A stretch of DNA of 6,982 bases from Bacteroidia bacterium (GTDB taxonomy: Bacteria > Bacteroidota > Bacteroidia > Bacteroidales > VadinHA17). The stretch is taken from assembly GCA_026391515.1 (NCBI GenBank), contig JAPLEC010000154.1:1-6982 (forward strand), given 5' to 3'. Below the pieces are notes generated by a model. It worked only from the letters and a program-made list of their open reading frames with translations, made no database searches and had not been told where the DNA came from. Below, piece by piece: positions 6,307 to 6,982 of this stretch; the stretch's first letter is position 1, and each line of letters opens with the position of its first letter. Both the position numbers and the translations under genes were made by a program.

Positions 6307-6982
6307 TCAGCATACCTGTGCGACTTCAATGTTCAGCAAATCTCCCAGCTTCCGGATCTTCGATGCAATGTGTCCGACACCTGCGGCACAATGATGAGCC
6401 GGTCCATAGCTGTTCCAGGTGTTGACGAATTTTTTCACTCCCAGAGGAAATTTGTAGCGGCTGTTTGTATTCCCTATTTCGAGTATCGGACCGGGGGCTG
6501 ATTTCCCTTCTGCGACGAGAAGCATCAGCTTCCCGTCAGCTTTCTGAACAACCGATAATAATGTAATATCTCCATGTTTTACCGACATTTCCACTGATAA
6601 ACCTTTTCCTACTTTACCGTGATAAACTTCAAGCGGCTTCACTTTTATTTTGCCTTCAGCGATGGCCAGGTGTCCCGGACCATCATGCCCCATCAAAACA
6701 ACATCGTCATTGAAATCAAGTGCATAGAACTCTGTGAATGAGCCTCCTGCACCAAAACAGTCCATTATTTTCATTGCCTGAACATTCTTGATCTCATATT
6801 CACCGGCAACCGGGATTCCCCTGGATGTCAGCAATGAATTTGCTATGATTATGGAGCTGATAGCATCTTCATTTTCCTGAACTCCGGTTCCGCTATAGAA
6901 ATATGCCATTGATCCGATATCATTTTTTTTAACCAGCTTGTCAAGAGCTACTGATGTACGGGCAGCCTGTTGCAAATCTGTA
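6307..6982 (-). CDS. L-fucose/L-arabinose isomerase family protein, N-terminus cut by window edge
   Basis: The frame is open from the right edge to the TGA at 6309-6307, giving about 225 residues of a protein whose family usually has about 450-500. The codons before the TTG at 6975-6973 (ACA, GAT) are in frame, so the real start is outside the window. Recognisable segments are VAGEYE, GSFTEFYALDF, the signature MGHDGPGH, a YHGK...GLSVE barrel-like stretch, APGPILEIGNTNSR, and the C-terminal GPAHHCAAGVGH followed by a closing helix. Counting from the TTG codon, E59 or E61, E82, H97 and H194/H195 are likely Mn2+ ligands by analogy with AraA/FucI-type isomerases (inference). Family role: cytoplasmic, metal-dependent aldose-ketose isomerisation of L-fucose, L-arabinose or a similar sugar. 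Exact specificity cannot be assigned. Its placement just upstream of a GH106-like lipoprotein supports a role in catabolism of a released sugar. Confidence 0.82.
   Translation of the reverse strand, partial: TDLQQAARTSVALDKLVKKNDIGSMAYFYSGTGVQENEDAISSIIIANSLLTSRGIPVAGEYEIKNVQAMKIMDCFGAGGSFTEFYALDFNDDVVLMGHDGPGHLAIAEGKIKVKPLEVYHGKVGKGLSVEMSVKHGDITLLSVVQKADGKLMLLVAEGKSAPGPILEIGNTNSRYKFPLGVKKFVNTWNSYGPAHHCAAGVGHIASKIRKLGDLLNIEVAQVC

Noticed and set aside
6973..6975. TTG as start codon of the isomerase
   Set aside because: The frame is open to the window edge and the family N-terminal domains are absent after this codon, so it is an internal Leu codon, not a start.

Overview
The window looks like a chromosomal segment from a member of the Bacteroidota, probably a Bacteroidales/Marinilabiliales-type anaerobe. 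The reasons are: lipoproteins with Bacteroidota-style lipoboxes, no Shine-Dalgarno sequence before any visible start codon, AT-rich gaps between moderately GC coding sequence, and one good match to the Bacteroidota -33/-7 promoter pattern. The organism assignment is inference, because no rRNA or marker gene is present.

Layout: all four genes lie on the minus strand, so transcription runs from high to low coordinates. From the right edge they are: (1) the C-terminal half of an L-fucose/L-arabinose isomerase-family protein (6307-6982, N-terminus outside the window); (2) a 1041-residue exported lipoprotein glycoside hydrolase with a GH106-like (alpha-L-rhamnosidase-like) catalytic region and C-terminal beta-sandwich sugar-binding-type domains (3079-6204); (3) a 350-bp intergenic region holding a heptad-built palindrome, a small dyad and a promoter; (4) a FadL/OmpP1-family outer-membrane transport protein (1049-2728) ending in a clear intrinsic terminator (995-1028); (5) a lipoprotein periplasmic adaptor of an RND-type efflux pump, running off the left edge (2-910).

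Functional reading: the isomerase and the hydrolase are 102 bp apart with no clear terminator between them. They fit a small sugar-catabolic unit in which the surface or periplasmic hydrolase releases a (deoxy)sugar and the cytoplasmic isomerase starts its catabolism. No SusC/SusD pair, sulfatase or regulator is visible, so calling this a polysaccharide utilisation locus is only a suggestion. The FadL-like channel appears to be a separate single-gene unit with its own promoter and terminator. The efflux adaptor begins a third unit that continues outside the window.

The feature I could least explain is the palindrome at 2979-3066. It is built of GG-initiated 7-nt units that run inward on both strands, and it looks like an intergenic repeat element. 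I saw no clear sign of a wholly new multi-gene system.
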